DNA of 64,000 nt from JAAELZ01 sp965223465 (GTDB lineage: Bacteria; Pseudomonadota; Gammaproteobacteria; Arenicellales; Poriferihabitantaceae), in contig OZ245025.1 of the NCBI GenBank assembly GCA_965223465.1, forward strand, positions 1-64,000, written 5' to 3'. How positions within the stretch are numbered: position 1 is the first letter of the stretch; each line of letters starts with the position of its first letter. Shown here one piece after another: positions 52,201-57,267 of this stretch. Below the pieces are notes generated by a model. The model ran no database searches. It saw only the letters and a program-made list of their open reading frames with translations, and was not told the origin of the DNA. The position numbers and the translations under genes are program-made.

Positions 52201-52793
52201 ATCAAGGCGAGGCTGTGTTTGCTGCTGACGTGTATAGCCAGGTCGAGCAGTATAGTTTCTCAGACGATGCCGATGCGGCGATTGCAAACTATTTCGATCA
52301 ATGGAATGTATCCAAAGCATATATGGAAACCTTAGGTGGCCCAGGCGCTAAGCAAGTGGTGACGCAGCAGATAAATCAGGGTACCAGCCTGTTTGTTTAT
52401 ACTGGACATTCATCGAATGATCGTTTGTCCTTCCATGATTTATTTGACGGAGAAGATGCCGCAAATTTAACAAATTTTGGGCAACCGACAGTGGTAACAC
52501 AATGGGGTTGCTGGAATATATATAATGTTGAACCCGCCGAAATTAGTATGGGTGATCGCTTTTTGCTGGAAGGCAGACAAGGCGCGGTATCGGTTCTGGG
52601 TGCAAGTACCCTAACCTCCGTCGTAGCAGAGCGAATTTTGGCAAATTTATTCTATGCAGAGTTGGTACAAGATAAAAGTATCGGCCAGGCACTGCTAGAC
52701 GCAAAAAGAGAATTCATGCTAACCCATCCCGAGCACAAAGATGTGCTTTTGGGCGTGGGGATTATGGGTTTTCCCGAAATAGTGGTGAATTAA
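33135..52793 (+). CDS. Giant surface protein, main segment: DUF11 arrays, six SdrD-B-like domains and a C-terminal C25 (gingipain/PorU-like) cysteine peptidase
   Basis: 6552 codons as read; 33135 is a re-entry point rather than a true start. Order by residues of this segment: 1-1374 array 1 (109-residue units); about 1375-1485 a DUF11-like domain; 1489-4968 array 2 (24 units of 145); about 4970-5675 six SdrD-B-like domains, each with a GDxxWxDxNxDGxxD-type calcium loop and DENGxYxFxG-type strand; about 5678-5775 a beta domain (PITLASFVA, WSTETEVGNIGFRIF, HGPFTLG); about 5800-5865 a basic then hydrophobic segment ending STAAADTF; about 5866-6200 a domain like the N-terminal part of PorU/gingipain-type proteins; 6208-6551 a C25 peptidase. 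Catalytic candidates are His6425 in YTGHSS and Cys6459 in QWGCWN; HVLLVGSDSYDYRNYLG and DDVPDLVIARLPVQT are C25 hallmarks. Likely a secreted or surface protein that may process itself or other proteins. Confidence 0.85.
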   Translation: MTVSDDLTGDSTACATLAPGATCVLVVNYVVTQADVDAGQITNTGTADSDETPPVDDPEIVPVPQSPLLAVDKVLTGNADEDGSGDVSLGDTLTYTITATNTGNQTLNNVTVSDDLTGDSTACATLAPGATCVLVVNYVVTQADVDAGQITNTGTADSDETPPVDDPEIVPVPQSPLLAVDKVLTGNADEDGSGDVSLGDTLTYTITATNTGNQTLNNVTVSDDLTGDSTACATLAPGATCVLVVNYVVTQADVDAGQITNTGTADSDETPPVDDPEIVPVPQSPLLAVDKVLTGNADEDGSGDVSLGDTLTYTITATNTGNQTLNNVTVSDDLTGDSTACATLAPGATCVLVVNYVVTQADVDAGQITNTGTADSDETPPVDDPEIVPVPQSPLLAVDKVLTGNADEDGSGDVSLGDTLTYTITATNTGNQTLNNVTVSDDLTGDSTACATLAPGATCVLVVNYVVTQADVDAGQITNTGTADSDETPPVDDPEIVPVPQSPLLAVDKVLTGNADEDGSGDVSLGDTLTYTITATNTGNQTLNNVTVSDDLTGDSTACATLAPGATCVLVVNYVVTQADVDAGQITNTGTADSDETPPVDDPEIVPVPQSPLLAVDKVLTGNADEDGSGDVSLGDTLTYTITATNTGNQTLNNVTVSDDLTGDSTACATLAPGATCVLVVNYVVTQADVDAGQITNTGTADSDETPPVDDPEIVPVPQSPLLAVDKVLTGNADEDGSGDVSLGDTLTYTITATNTGNQTLNNVTVSDDLTGDSTACATLAPGATCVLVVNYVVTQADVDAGQITNTGTADSDETPPVDDPEIVPVPQSPLLAVDKVLTGNADEDGSGDVSLGDTLTYTITATNTGNQTLNNVTVSDDLTGDSTACATLAPGATCVLVVNYVVTQADVDAGQITNTGTADSDETPPVDDPEIVPVPQSPLLAVDKVLTGNADEDGSGDVSLGDTLTYTITATNTGNQTLNNVTVSDDLTGDSTACATLAPGATCVLVVNYVVTQADVDAGQITNTGTADSDETPPVDDPEIVPVPQSPLLAVDKVLTGNADEDGSGDVSLGDTLTYTITATNTGNQTLNNVTVSDDLTGDSTACATLAPGATCVLVVNYVVTQADVDAGQITNTGTADSDETPPVDDPEIVPVPQSPLLAVDKVLTGNADEDGSGDVSLGDTLTYTITATNTGNQTLNNVTVSDDLTGDSTACATLAPGATCVLVVNYVVTQADVDAGQITNTGTADSDETPPVDDPEIVPVPQSPLLAVDKVLTGNADEDGSGDVSLGDTLTYTITATNTGNQTLNNVTVSDDLTGDSTACATLAPGATCVLVVNYVVTQADVDAGQITNTGTADSDETPPVDDPEIVPVPTPGMSIVKSNTISDPDGSGDVSVGDVVTYTYTVTNTGSATLTGVTVTDDLLGAAVLSDVGADGVGVLAPAAVETATLTYTIQASDLGTSIVNIATADSDQTGPVTDTNTIIVPTPAELTMSKTVVASVDASGVVTAVYTIEVSNSGGASGSYDVTDTITVPAGVTATLTSGPSYSGEADGTDGTQPGTFTIAGGTIVTGESLASGETESWTYTLTYDADVTAVPDGGCDTTTPDVITVDNSASIDGGVTSSDVCVEVPLEPELTMSKTVVASVDASGVVTAVYTIEVSNSGGASGSYDVTDTITVPAGVTATLTSGPSYGGEADGTDGTQPGTFTIAGGTIVTGESLASGETESWTYTLTYDADVTAVPDGGCDTTTPDVITVDNSASIDGGVTSSDVCVEVPLEPELTMSKTVVASVDASGVVTAVYTIEVSNSGGASGSYDVTDTITVPAGVTATLTSGPSYGGEADGTDGTQPGTFTIAGGTIVTGESLASGETESWTYTLTYDADVTAVPDGGCDTTTPDVITVDNSASIDGGVTSSDVCVEVPLEPELTMSKTVVASVDASGVVTAVYTIEVSNSGGASGSYDVTDTITVPAGVTATLTSGPSYGGEADGTDGTQPGTFTIAGGTIVTGESLASGETESWTYTLTYDADVTAVPDGGCDTTTPDVITVDNSASIDGGVTSSDVCVEVPLEPELTMSKTVVASVDASGVVTAVYTIEVSNSGGASGSYDVTDTITVPAGVTATLTSGPSYGGEADGTDGTQPGTFTIAGGTIVTGESLASGETESWTYTLTYDADVTAVPDGGCDTTTPDVITVDNSASIDGGVTSSDVCVEVPLEPELTMSKTVVASVDASGVVTAVYTIEVSNSGGASGSYDVTDTITVPAGVTATLTSGPSYGGEADGTDGTQPGTFTISGGTIVTGESLASGETESWTYTLTYDADVTAVPDGGCDTTTPDVITVDNSASIDGGVTSSDVCVEVPLEPELTMSKTVVASVDASGVVTAVYTIEVSNSGGASGSYDVTDTITVPAGVTATLTSGPSYGGEADGTDGTQPGTFTIAGGTIVTGESLASGETESWTYTLTYDADVTAVPDGGCDTTTPDVITVDNSASIDGGVTSSDVCVEVPLEPELTMSKTVVASVDASGVVTAVYTIEVSNSGGASGSYDVTDTITVPAGVTATLTSGPSYGGEADGTDGTQPGTFTIAGGTIVTGESLASGETESWTYTLTYDADVTAVPDGGCDTTTPDVITVDNSASIDGGVTSSDVCVEVPLEPELTMSKTVVASVDASGVVTAVYTIEVSNSGGASGSYDVTDTITVPAGVTATLTSGPSYGGEADGTDGTQPGTFTISGGTIVTGESLASGETESWTYTLTYDADVTAVPDGGCDTTTPDVITVDNSASIDGGVTSSDVCVEVPLEPELTMSKTVVASVDASGVVTAVYTIEVSNSGGASGSYDVTDTITVPAGVTATLTSGPSYGGEADGTDGTQPGTFTIAGGTIVTGESLASGETESWTYTLTYDADVTAVPDGGCDTTTPDVITVDNSASIDGGVTSSDVCVEVPLEPELTMSKTVVASVDASGVVTAVYTIEVSNSGGASGSYDVTDTITVPAGVTATLTSGPSYGGEADGTDGTQPGTFTIAGGTIVTGESLASGETESWTYTLTYDADVTAVPDGGCDTTTPDVITVDNSASIDGGVTSSDVCVEVPLEPELTMSKTVVASVDASGVVTAVYTIEVSNSGGASGSYDVTDTITVPAGVTATLTSGPSYGGEADGTDGTQPGTFTIAGGTIVTGESLASGETESWTYTLTYDADVTAVPDGGCDTTTPDVITVDNSASIDGGVTSSDVCVEVPLEPELTMSKTVVASVDASGVVTAVYTIEVSNSGGASGSYDVTDTITVPAGVTATLTSGPSYSGEADGTDGTQPGTFTIAGGTIVTGESLASGETESWTYTLTYDADVTAVPDGGCDTTTPDVITVDNSASIDGGVTSSDVCVEVPLEPELTMSKTVVASVDASGVVTAVYTIEVSNSGGASGSYDVTDTITVPAGVTATLTSGPSYGGEADGTDGTQPGTFTIAGGTIVTGESLASGETESWTYTLTYDADVTAVPDGGCDTTTPDVITVDNSASIDGGVTSSDVCVEVPLEPELTMSKTVVASVDASGVVTAVYTIEVSNSGGASGSYDVTDTITVPAGVTATLTSGPSYGGEADGTDGTQPGTFTIAGGTIVTGESLASGETESWTYTLTYDADVTAVPDGGCDTTTPDVITVDNSASIDGGVTSSDVCVEVPLEPELTMSKTVVASVDASGVVTAVYTIEVSNSGGASGSYDVTDTITVPAGVTATLTSGPSYGGEADGTDGTQPGTFTIAGGTIVTGESLASGETESWTYTLTYDADVTAVPDGGCDTTTPDVITVDNSASIDGGVTSSDVCVEVPLEPELTMSKTVVASVDASGVVTAVYTIEVSNSGGASGSYDVTDTITVPAGVTATLTSGPSYGGEADGTDGTQPGTFTIAGGTIVTGESLASGETESWTYTLTYDADVTAVPDGGCDTTTPDVITVDNSASIDGGVTSSDVCVEVPLEPELTMSKTVVASVDASGVVTAVYTIEVSNSGGASGSYDVTDTITVPAGVTATLTSGPSYSGEADGTDGTQPGTFTIAGGTIVMGESLASGETESWTYTLTYDADVTAVPDGGCDTTTPDVITVDNSASIDGGVTSSDVCVEVPLEPELTMSKTVVASVDASGVVTAVYTIEVSNSGGASGSYDVTDTITVPAGVTATLTSGPSYGGEADGTDGTQPGTFTIAGGTIVTGESLASGETESWTYTLTYDADVTAVPDGGCDTTTPDVITVDNSASIDGGVTSSDVCVEVPLEPELTMSKTVVASVDASGVVTAVYTIEVSNSGGASGSYDVTDTITVPAGVTATLTSGPSYGGEADGTDGTQPGTFTIAGGTIVTGESLASGETESWTYTLTYDADVTAVPDGGCDTTTPDVITVDNSASIDGGVTSSDVCVEVPLEPELTMSKTVVASVDASGVVTAVYTIEVSNSGGASGSYDVTDTITVPAGVTATLTSGPSYGGEADGTDGTQPGTFTIAGGTIVTGESLASGETESWTYTLTYDADVTAVPDGGCDTTTPDVITVDNSASIDGGVTSSDVCVEVPLEPELTMSKTVVASVDASGVVTAVYTIEVSNSGGASGSYDVTDTITVPAGVTATLTSGPSYGGEADGTDGTQPGTFTIAGGTIVTGESLASGETESWTYTLTYDADVTAVPDGGCDTTTPDVITVDNSASIDGGVTSSDVCVEVPLEPELTMSKTVVASVDASGVVTAVYTIEVSNSGGASGSYDVTDTITVPAGVTATLTSGPSYGGEADGTDGTQPGTFTIAGGTIVTGESLASGETESWTYTLTYDADVTAVPDGGCDTTTPDVITVDNSASIDGGVTSSDVCVEVPLEPELTMSKTVVASVDASGVVTAVYTIEVSNSGGASGSYDVTDTITVPAGVTATLTSGPSYGGEADGTDGTQPGTFTISGGTIVTGESLASGETESWTYTLTYDADVTAVPDGGCDTTTPDVITVDNSASIDGGVTSSDVCVNVPTPAEAFLGDTVWHDLNGDGIQDPTETGIEGILVNLLDTAGVIVNTVATDANGDYQFTGITPGDYVVEFVPTDGYNFSEADQGTDDTLDSDADTMTGRTQLITLLPGENNQTIDAGLYQGAVIGDRIWNDLDGDGLQDADEDPISNVRVILYDENGLEIGSLVTGEDGRYVFDGLIPGTYSVAVDPTSLPPGLVQTYDENGSLDNNSGPIVVTSGEDHDSADFGYQFNGVIGDTIWVDQNQDGNIDSGEGRIVGVPVALYEGSVLIDSTITDASGQYLFTGLASGGNYRVVVNPDSSGMGQPPAGYSAHPLGDPDVKAGVTVNPDNQTTVLLTAGGSDLNADFGYHLPSPIVLGGTIFEDINADGVLDGGDADIEGVSVSLYDNATGDFITSVFTDENGEYSFVGVSPNTEYRVVVQDPSGVLTGMNQTSMPDNNNDGGQPGDSGNENVVFITNTSNLNQDFGYHESSVNTGSGVIGGNVFFDSNQNDILDSGEGVSNTTVSLWVTADPSNPNFVPHIVATELTDENGAYIFTGLDTNDVTYEVRVDTNTLPNNGTGWTNSVDPDGNSDSQTEITLTTASPVSLDENFGYTSSDGGIISGTIWEDEDESGVLEPDETRRIEGVSVELRDADGNLVATALTDANGNYSFDNLAFGDYTVTVTDVYNKTNGYHHTDGTPGLDNNSQNDNYYSVTIDAANPTNNTADFGYRSSTTVPITLASFVAMPGSGFGQVVFTWSTETEVGNIGFRIFANIDGIWVEASDELLPAAGDSVTLESYEYVANGMDKASEFVLVDVDIYGNQVLHGPFTLGQTHGAVDKAAEARRALSADEFGAKLTLPSKARSELKSKPDADAREARKQREAEAYKRKLKQRLKRPLSSLGASIGGWILNALVSTAAADTFTVADFEVNQTGVYEVTQSTLQQSGVDIEGVDIEELSLSNGGSLVPMEILDDGDGLFNGSDAIRFIGEELDTLYTDTNVYKLALDDERRTMGTSNLPIPGGASAPYHVKTVEYAPQNLYSLTSPAGDPWYADKLLALKSGTSKIVNLNPEGIISGVIGPQLTVKLWGGSDLAGDAIADPDHHVRIFANGALVGNLQFDGVVEQQLNTTLGASSITSNLAVEVEVPLDNGYIFDLVNLESISLDYPSGFIASDNLLSFNSHWPKYRIGGFNSADIAVYAKSDDGSVTRIEGVLSSGNCSASSASCEALFAGITGEAQYYAVAPMGMLSPAIQIPIQQESINHTAEALVISHPDFIGLTDNALEQYVSNLSAQMNGAELVDVRQIYAHYAGGVFDANAIHAYIKDQYARGTRHVLLVGSDSYDYRNYLGQGAHSFIPSLYRQTDQTIHYSPVDAKYADVDDDDVPDLVIARLPVQTPAQLRDLLTKRADYLSRNYQGEAVFAADVYSQVEQYSFSDDADAAIANYFDQWNVSKAYMETLGGPGAKQVVTQQINQGTSLFVYTGHSSNDRLSFHDLFDGEDAANLTNFGQPTVVTQWGCWNIYNVEPAEISMGDRFLLEGRQGAVSVLGASTLTSVVAERILANLFYAELVQDKSIGQALLDAKREFMLTHPEHKDVLLGVGIMGFPEIVVN
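37251..37534 (+). repeat. Second copy of the DUF11-like domain found at 28691-28974
   Basis: Near-identical to 28691-28974 for 284 bp. What follows differs: here the end (TAGTGATCAGACGGGTCCGG and on, from about 37540) matches the domain end at about 28640, not the natural end near 28980. This copy is therefore a chimaera of two neighbouring domains, as expected from recombination between repeats. Confidence 0.8.
37599..48038 (+). repeat. Array 2: 24 units of 435 bp
   Basis: Exactly 24 head-to-tail 435-bp (145-codon) units with no length variation. Each unit begins ELTMSKTVVASVDASG and most end VCVEVPLEP; the last ends VCVNVPTPA and passes into the SdrD-B-like block. Protein variants are few: SYSGEAD in place of SYGGEAD in units 1, 13 and 18; FTISGG in place of FTIAGG in units 6, 9 and 24; and IVMGES in unit 18. 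Marker combinations recur at intervals, showing block duplication. Each unit resembles a DUF11-type beta-sandwich with a C-x25-C cysteine pair. Confidence 0.95.
48046..50160 (+). repeat. Six SdrD-B-like domains within the giant protein
   Basis: Six divergent domains of about 110-125 residues, each opening with a GDTVWHDLNGDG, GDRIWNDLDGDG, GDTIWVDQNQDG, GGTIFEDINADG, GGNVFFDSNQND or SGTIWEDEDESG segment and ending in an ADFGY-like strand. This is the pattern of calcium-stabilised SdrD B / prealbumin-like domains used as rods in surface proteins. Unlike the arrays they are diverged at DNA level, so they are older. Confidence 0.88.
51756..52790 (+). other. C25 peptidase domain at the C-terminus of the giant protein
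   Basis: The domain runs from ALVISHPDFIGL to the stop. The His codon of YTGHSS is at 52407-52409 and the Cys codon of WGCWN at 52509-52511, 34 residues apart, in the order and approximate spacing of gingipains and PorU. The sequence DRFLLEGRQGAVSVLGAST after the Cys also fits the family. There is no type IX C-terminal domain, T9SS-type tail or LPXTG-like motif after it. Confidence 0.82.
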
Positions 52794-52821
52794 ATTAGTC
52801 TAAAAAAAAGTGAATAATAGG

Positions 52822-52848
52822 GCCGTTTCACATGGAGCGGCTTTTTTT
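52822..52848 (+). terminator. Intrinsic terminator after the giant gene
   Basis: An 8-bp stem (GCCGTTTC/GGAGCGGC, with G-T pairs) with a 4-base loop is followed directly by seven T residues, 29 bp after the stop codon. Confidence 0.85.
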
Positions 52849-52916
52849 GGTTGTCCATGGTTAATCGATGAATGTTTTAGTTGTTTATTTGACTCCTACC
52901 CCAAAAAGCTTAGTAT

Positions 52917-53192
52917 ATGAAGTCTATGGTACGCAACATTCAAGGCTTATTGGTTTGTCCGGTCACCAAACAACACTTACTTCCACTTGATGCAGATAAA
53001 AGCAAATTGTTGCTCGACGCCATGTCAGATCAAGCGCTTTATCATATTGATGGTACCAAACTGCAGGTCGATCCGGATAGCTTGCGTTTTTTAATCACGG
53101 AAAATCGCCACCATGTCTATAGTGTGATCGATGACATCCCTGTTTTGCTTGAATCCAAGCAGCTTGACCTCAGCCAATTAGCCGTTAAATAA
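52917..53192 (+). CDS. Trm112-like small protein (YcaR/UPF0434 type)
   Basis: A 91-residue protein with GLLVCPVTKQHLLPLD at the start and ENRHHVYSVIDDIPVLLE near the end, as in Trm112/YcaR proteins. Only one Cys of the usual zinc set is present, which is common in bacterial members. Members act as small activating partners or have unknown function. ATG codons at 52917 and 52926 are both possible starts; neither has a strong ribosome binding site. It ends 5 bp before the convergent csiV gene. Confidence 0.8.
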   Translation: MKSMVRNIQGLLVCPVTKQHLLPLDADKSKLLLDAMSDQALYHIDGTKLQVDPDSLRFLITENRHHVYSVIDDIPVLLESKQLDLSQLAVK

Positions 53193-53197
53193 CGCGC

Positions 53198-53755
53198 CTA
53201 TATCGGTCTGACGCTCAAAATGACGCCAAATTTTGGGTGATCAAAATAATGTATTTCATTAAGCTTTAACCTGCGCTTCTCGTCGATGAAATAACTTGGC
53301 AAGGAAGTGGAGTTGGGGCTGGGTAAATTGCTGGCGGTATAGCGTAAATTCAGCTCGGCAAATAATAAATTAGGTGCATAAACCTTAATGGCGCCAATTA
53401 GTTGCTGGGCAGTGAATTTAACCAATGGAGAGCTGGCGTAACTGGCCTCAGATTGAGACCAGCTAAGCGTTTTCAATACGCGATGTTCTGCGCTGTTATT
53501 TAACGCTTGATAGATTCCTGCGAGCCTATTTATAGAGCGTGGATTTTGCAGATTACGTGCGTTGGCGTGTTTGGATAAAACCTTGTTCTGTTGAGATTGA
53601 TTCCGCGCAGCACTTGAATCCCATTGCTCGTTCGAATGGGCAGCAGCCCCCTCATTCGTAAAGACAATTGCTTCGACAATGTAGCTACGCGCGTAGCTCT
53701 GTACGGGAGCAAATACGAATATTAAGAGTGTTGCAAGTAGATAGGGTTTAAACAT
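53198..53755 (-). CDS. csiV: CsiV-like periplasmic protein (peptidoglycan-binding family)
   Basis: A 185-residue protein with a signal peptide (cleavage after SYA, about residue 22). RSYIVEAIVFTNEG follows, which is the typical start of CsiV proteins, and the end has RRLKLNEIHYFDHPKFGVILSVRPI, the usual C-terminal strand. CsiV in Vibrio is a periplasmic factor linked to peptidoglycan. Its position just downstream of mfd on the same strand (50 bp) is the common gammaproteobacterial arrangement and supports the call despite a divergent middle region. Confidence 0.82.
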   Translation of the reverse strand: MFKPYLLATLLIFVFAPVQSYARSYIVEAIVFTNEGAAAHSNEQWDSSAARNQSQQNKVLSKHANARNLQNPRSINRLAGIYQALNNSAEHRVLKTLSWSQSEASYASSPLVKFTAQQLIGAIKVYAPNLLFAELNLRYTASNLPSPNSTSLPSYFIDEKRRLKLNEIHYFDHPKFGVILSVRPI

Positions 53756-53805
53756 AATTTAATTTGTATTAAATAGCCGTCGAAGTATATCAGCTGAATA
53801 ATTGG

Positions 53806-56800
53806 TTAGCTTGTACTCAGTGTTGTCAACAGTTTATCGATAAAAGCGAGGCGTTGCTCAACCGTTTCGAGGTCTAGTGTAAACTCCAGTTCATGCGCGC
53901 TTGATAGTTTATAAGTTTTTGGGTCTGATTGAATCAGGGAGATGATATCGCTGATATCAACAGAAGGGTTCTCAATGAACTTAAAAATTCCGCCTTCTTC
54001 GTCTACCTCGATTTTATGAATGCCCAAAGGGATTGCTTTTAATTTAAGCCGGGCTACGCGAAATAAGTATTTTGCACTCTCAGGCAATAGGCCGAAGCGA
54101 TCTATCGATTCGATCTCTAATTCCTTCAGTTCTTGGCTATTTTGAGCGCTCGCGATTCTTTTATACATCACCAGTCGCAGATGTACGTCCGGTAAATAGG
54201 TATCGGGAAATAACACCGGAGCGCCGATATGAATTTCCGTGCCGTTACGTATAGGTGTCGCTTGTTTATTCTCCTCAGCGCCTAACTCACTTTGTTTGAG
54301 CGACGCGATTGCGCGGTTTAAATAATCGCTATACAAGGTAAATCCAACATCGTCAATTAACCCACTTTGCGTTTCACCCAATAATTCACCGGCGCCACGA
54401 ATCTCGAGATCATGTGAGGCTAAGGAAAAACCCGCGCCGAGTTCTTCCAGTTGAGAAATGGCGTCCAGTCGTTTGCGAGCGTCTTTACTGATGTATTTCA
54501 AAGCGGGCACTAATAGATAAGCAAAGGCCTGGTGATGCGATCGACCGACTCGGCCGCGTAGTTGGTGTAATTGTGCCAGGCCGAATTTATCCGCGCGGTT
54601 TATCACGATGGTATTGGCAGAGGGGATATCGATACCACTTTCAATAATGGTAGTTGAAACTAGTAGGTTGGTATGCTGATGATAAAAATCACGCATTACC
54701 TGCTCGAGTTTCAATTCTCCCATCTGGCCATGCGCAAAGGCTATTTTCGCTTCAGGAATGAGTTCCTGAAGTTCTTCACTAACCCGTTGAATCGTTTTGA
54801 CTTCATTATGTAGAAAGTACATCTGTCCGCCGCGGTGAATTTCACGCAGACAAGCCTCACGTATAATGGCAGGGTTGTAGTCCATTACAAAGGTTTTAAT
54901 CGCCAATCTTTGTTCCGGCGGGGTAGCGATAATCGAAATTTCCCGTAAGCCTGCCATGGTCATATTCAAGGTGCGTGGTATGGGGGTGGCCGTTAGGGTT
55001 AGGATATCGACTTCATTACGCAGCTTCTTTAGGCGTTCTTTTTGGCGCACCCCAAAGCGATGTTCTTCGTCAATGATAATTAACCCTGGGTTTTTAACCT
55101 TGACGTCGTCCTGAATCAACCGATGCGTACCGATCACAATATCGATGGTACCGTTGGCCAATTTATCGAGCAACAGTTTGGTCTGGGTCGCGCTGTTAAA
55201 ACGCGATAGCAAGCCCACTTCAATGGGGATGTCAGCGAAACGATCCTGAAATGAGGCAAAATGTTGTTGGGCCAGCAGAGTTGTGGGCACCAGCATCAGC
55301 ACCTGTTTACGATTATAGGCAGCGATAAAGGCTGCACGCATTGCCACTTCGGTTTTACCGAACCCGACATCTCCACAGACCAGTCTATCCATGGGCTCGG
55401 TGGATTGTAAATCATCCAAAATATCGCGAATTGCGTATGCTTGATCATGGGTTTCTTCAAACCCAAAGCGTTCGACAAAATGCAAGTAATCATCTTTGGG
55501 TATATCAAAAGCGATGCCGGGTCGGGCATCTCGTGCGGCCTGTAGCTGCAATAGTTCAACTGCTACATCATACGACTTCTCTTTCGCCTTATGTTTCGCG
55601 CGTTCCCATTGTGGGCTTCCCAGTTTATGTAGAGGCGCAAGTTCGGGGTCACCGCCGACGAATCGGCTGATCAGGTTAAGCGACTGAATCGGTACATATA
55701 ATTTGTCTCCTCCATGATACTCAAGCGTGAGAAATTCTTCGTCATAGCCATCAACACTCAATAGTTGTAGGCCCTTATAGCGTCCTACACCGTGATCAAT
55801 ATGGACCACTGGTGCACCCATTTGCAGTTCTGCCAATGAACGAATAATGGCTTCAGGGTCCTGTACTGAGCGTTGCTTGCGTTGGCGTCGCTGAAATACT
55901 TTTTCTCCATACAGCTGGCCTTCGGTAATGATTTCCAACGCGGGTTGATCAATCTGTAATCCACGGTCAAGCGGCGCTATGGTAATACACAATGCGTGCT
56001 CAGCATCTAGAAAACCAGCCCAGTCGTCGACAGGTTCAGGTAAAAGTTCATGTTCCAGCAAAACACCGCTAAGCGCTTCTTTACGTCCGGCAGTTTCAAC
56101 CGCGATCAAGATACGGTGCGCTTTGTGTTGTAATTGTTTAGCGAAGGTTTGATAGGGTAAAGCTGCCTTAATATCGATAGTGTAATTCTCAGGCGTACTG
56201 CAACTAGCTCGCCAATCTATATTTTTATTGGTTTGCCCAAAATGAATAATCTGCGCACGGTTTTTTAGATGCGCGCTATATTGCGATTGATCCAAAAATA
56301 AACGCTCGGGGGGTAAAATTTGCCGTTGAATATCATGGCGTCGCATCTGGTAGCGGTCTTTTATCTCAGCGAGTGATTTTTGCACATGATCTTGATGATC
56401 ACTTTCCAGTATAAACAAGGTGTTATCTGGCAAATAGTCAAACAGGGTCGCGGTTTGCTCATAAAACAGTGGCAAATAGTATTCGATTCCAGGCGTTGGA
56501 TTGCCCTTAGAGGTTTCTTCGTAGACCAGTTGTTTTGAAGGATCGCCAGAAAACTCTGCTCGAAAAGCATTGCGAAAGGTTTCAATGCTTGATTTGGTTA
56601 AGGGAATCTCTCTCGCCGGCAATAAGGAAATTTGTTGAGTAGATTTTGTAGAGCGCTGGGTTTCTGGATCAAAATAACGAATGGATTCGATCTCGTCGCC
56701 AAACATATCTAATCGAAAAGGCTGCTCCGTTCCCATGGCAAAAATATCTACGATGCCTCCGCGTACCGCATATTCGCCCTGTGTGAGCACTTGGTTCACT

Positions 56801-57267
56801 GCGTTGTACCCGACATGCGTCAGCTGATCACGTAATTGTTGGATATCTACCTGTTGACCTGCTTTAAGATCAAAGCTATGCCCGAGAACATAATCTAATG
56901 GAGGGAGTCTTTGTAATAGGGTTTCAGTCGCGGTGAGAATGATACTACTTTTCATTTTAGGCATGCTGGCCAGCATCCTTAAGCGAATCGAAGTGATTTC
57001 CTGGTGAGGAGAGAAAATATCGTAGGCCAGCGTTTCCCAGTCAGGAAAAACTTCCGCTGGTTTGCTGGTTTTATTGCCCGCGAAGAAGTTTATTTCATGG
57101 TTTAGAACTTGCAGTTGGCGAGGATTCGCTAAAGCAACCACGACTGGTCCAGCGTGAGCATAGGCCGCTTCGGTGATGGCCAGAGCTAAACCTGCGCCAA
57201 ACAAATTACCCCAACGAATGGGTTTATGTGGCGTGTCGGGTAGACTAGGAGAAAAAAGCGTAGGCAT
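53806..57267 (-). CDS. mfd: Transcription-repair coupling factor Mfd
   Basis: A 1153-residue DNA translocase that removes stalled RNA polymerase and recruits UvrA. The N-terminal UvrB-homology part includes LPPLDYVLGHSFDLKAGQQVD and RGGIVDIFA. The RNA-polymerase-interacting domain is around MGAPVVHIDHGVGRYKGL. The helicase core has Walker A GDVGFGKT (near residue 632), the DEEH box (near 731) and TATPIPRTLNM. The RecG-like region has ESGIDIPSANTIVINRAD and LHQLRGRVGRS. The C-terminal D7 domain is present. Length is normal and the ATG at 57267 gives a complete N-terminus. Confidence 0.97.
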   Translation of the reverse strand: MPTLFSPSLPDTPHKPIRWGNLFGAGLALAITEAAYAHAGPVVVALANPRQLQVLNHEINFFAGNKTSKPAEVFPDWETLAYDIFSPHQEITSIRLRMLASMPKMKSSIILTATETLLQRLPPLDYVLGHSFDLKAGQQVDIQQLRDQLTHVGYNAVNQVLTQGEYAVRGGIVDIFAMGTEQPFRLDMFGDEIESIRYFDPETQRSTKSTQQISLLPAREIPLTKSSIETFRNAFRAEFSGDPSKQLVYEETSKGNPTPGIEYYLPLFYEQTATLFDYLPDNTLFILESDHQDHVQKSLAEIKDRYQMRRHDIQRQILPPERLFLDQSQYSAHLKNRAQIIHFGQTNKNIDWRASCSTPENYTIDIKAALPYQTFAKQLQHKAHRILIAVETAGRKEALSGVLLEHELLPEPVDDWAGFLDAEHALCITIAPLDRGLQIDQPALEIITEGQLYGEKVFQRRQRKQRSVQDPEAIIRSLAELQMGAPVVHIDHGVGRYKGLQLLSVDGYDEEFLTLEYHGGDKLYVPIQSLNLISRFVGGDPELAPLHKLGSPQWERAKHKAKEKSYDVAVELLQLQAARDARPGIAFDIPKDDYLHFVERFGFEETHDQAYAIRDILDDLQSTEPMDRLVCGDVGFGKTEVAMRAAFIAAYNRKQVLMLVPTTLLAQQHFASFQDRFADIPIEVGLLSRFNSATQTKLLLDKLANGTIDIVIGTHRLIQDDVKVKNPGLIIIDEEHRFGVRQKERLKKLRNEVDILTLTATPIPRTLNMTMAGLREISIIATPPEQRLAIKTFVMDYNPAIIREACLREIHRGGQMYFLHNEVKTIQRVSEELQELIPEAKIAFAHGQMGELKLEQVMRDFYHQHTNLLVSTTIIESGIDIPSANTIVINRADKFGLAQLHQLRGRVGRSHHQAFAYLLVPALKYISKDARKRLDAISQLEELGAGFSLASHDLEIRGAGELLGETQSGLIDDVGFTLYSDYLNRAIASLKQSELGAEENKQATPIRNGTEIHIGAPVLFPDTYLPDVHLRLVMYKRIASAQNSQELKELEIESIDRFGLLPESAKYLFRVARLKLKAIPLGIHKIEVDEEGGIFKFIENPSVDISDIISLIQSDPKTYKLSSAHELEFTLDLETVEQRLAFIDKLLTTLSTS

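Noticed and set aside
52300..52793. Type IX secretion tail or LPXTG/GlyGly-CTERM anchor on the giant protein
   Set aside because: The frame ends within the C25 domain (GFPEIVVN) with no such motif; no type IX genes are seen in the window.
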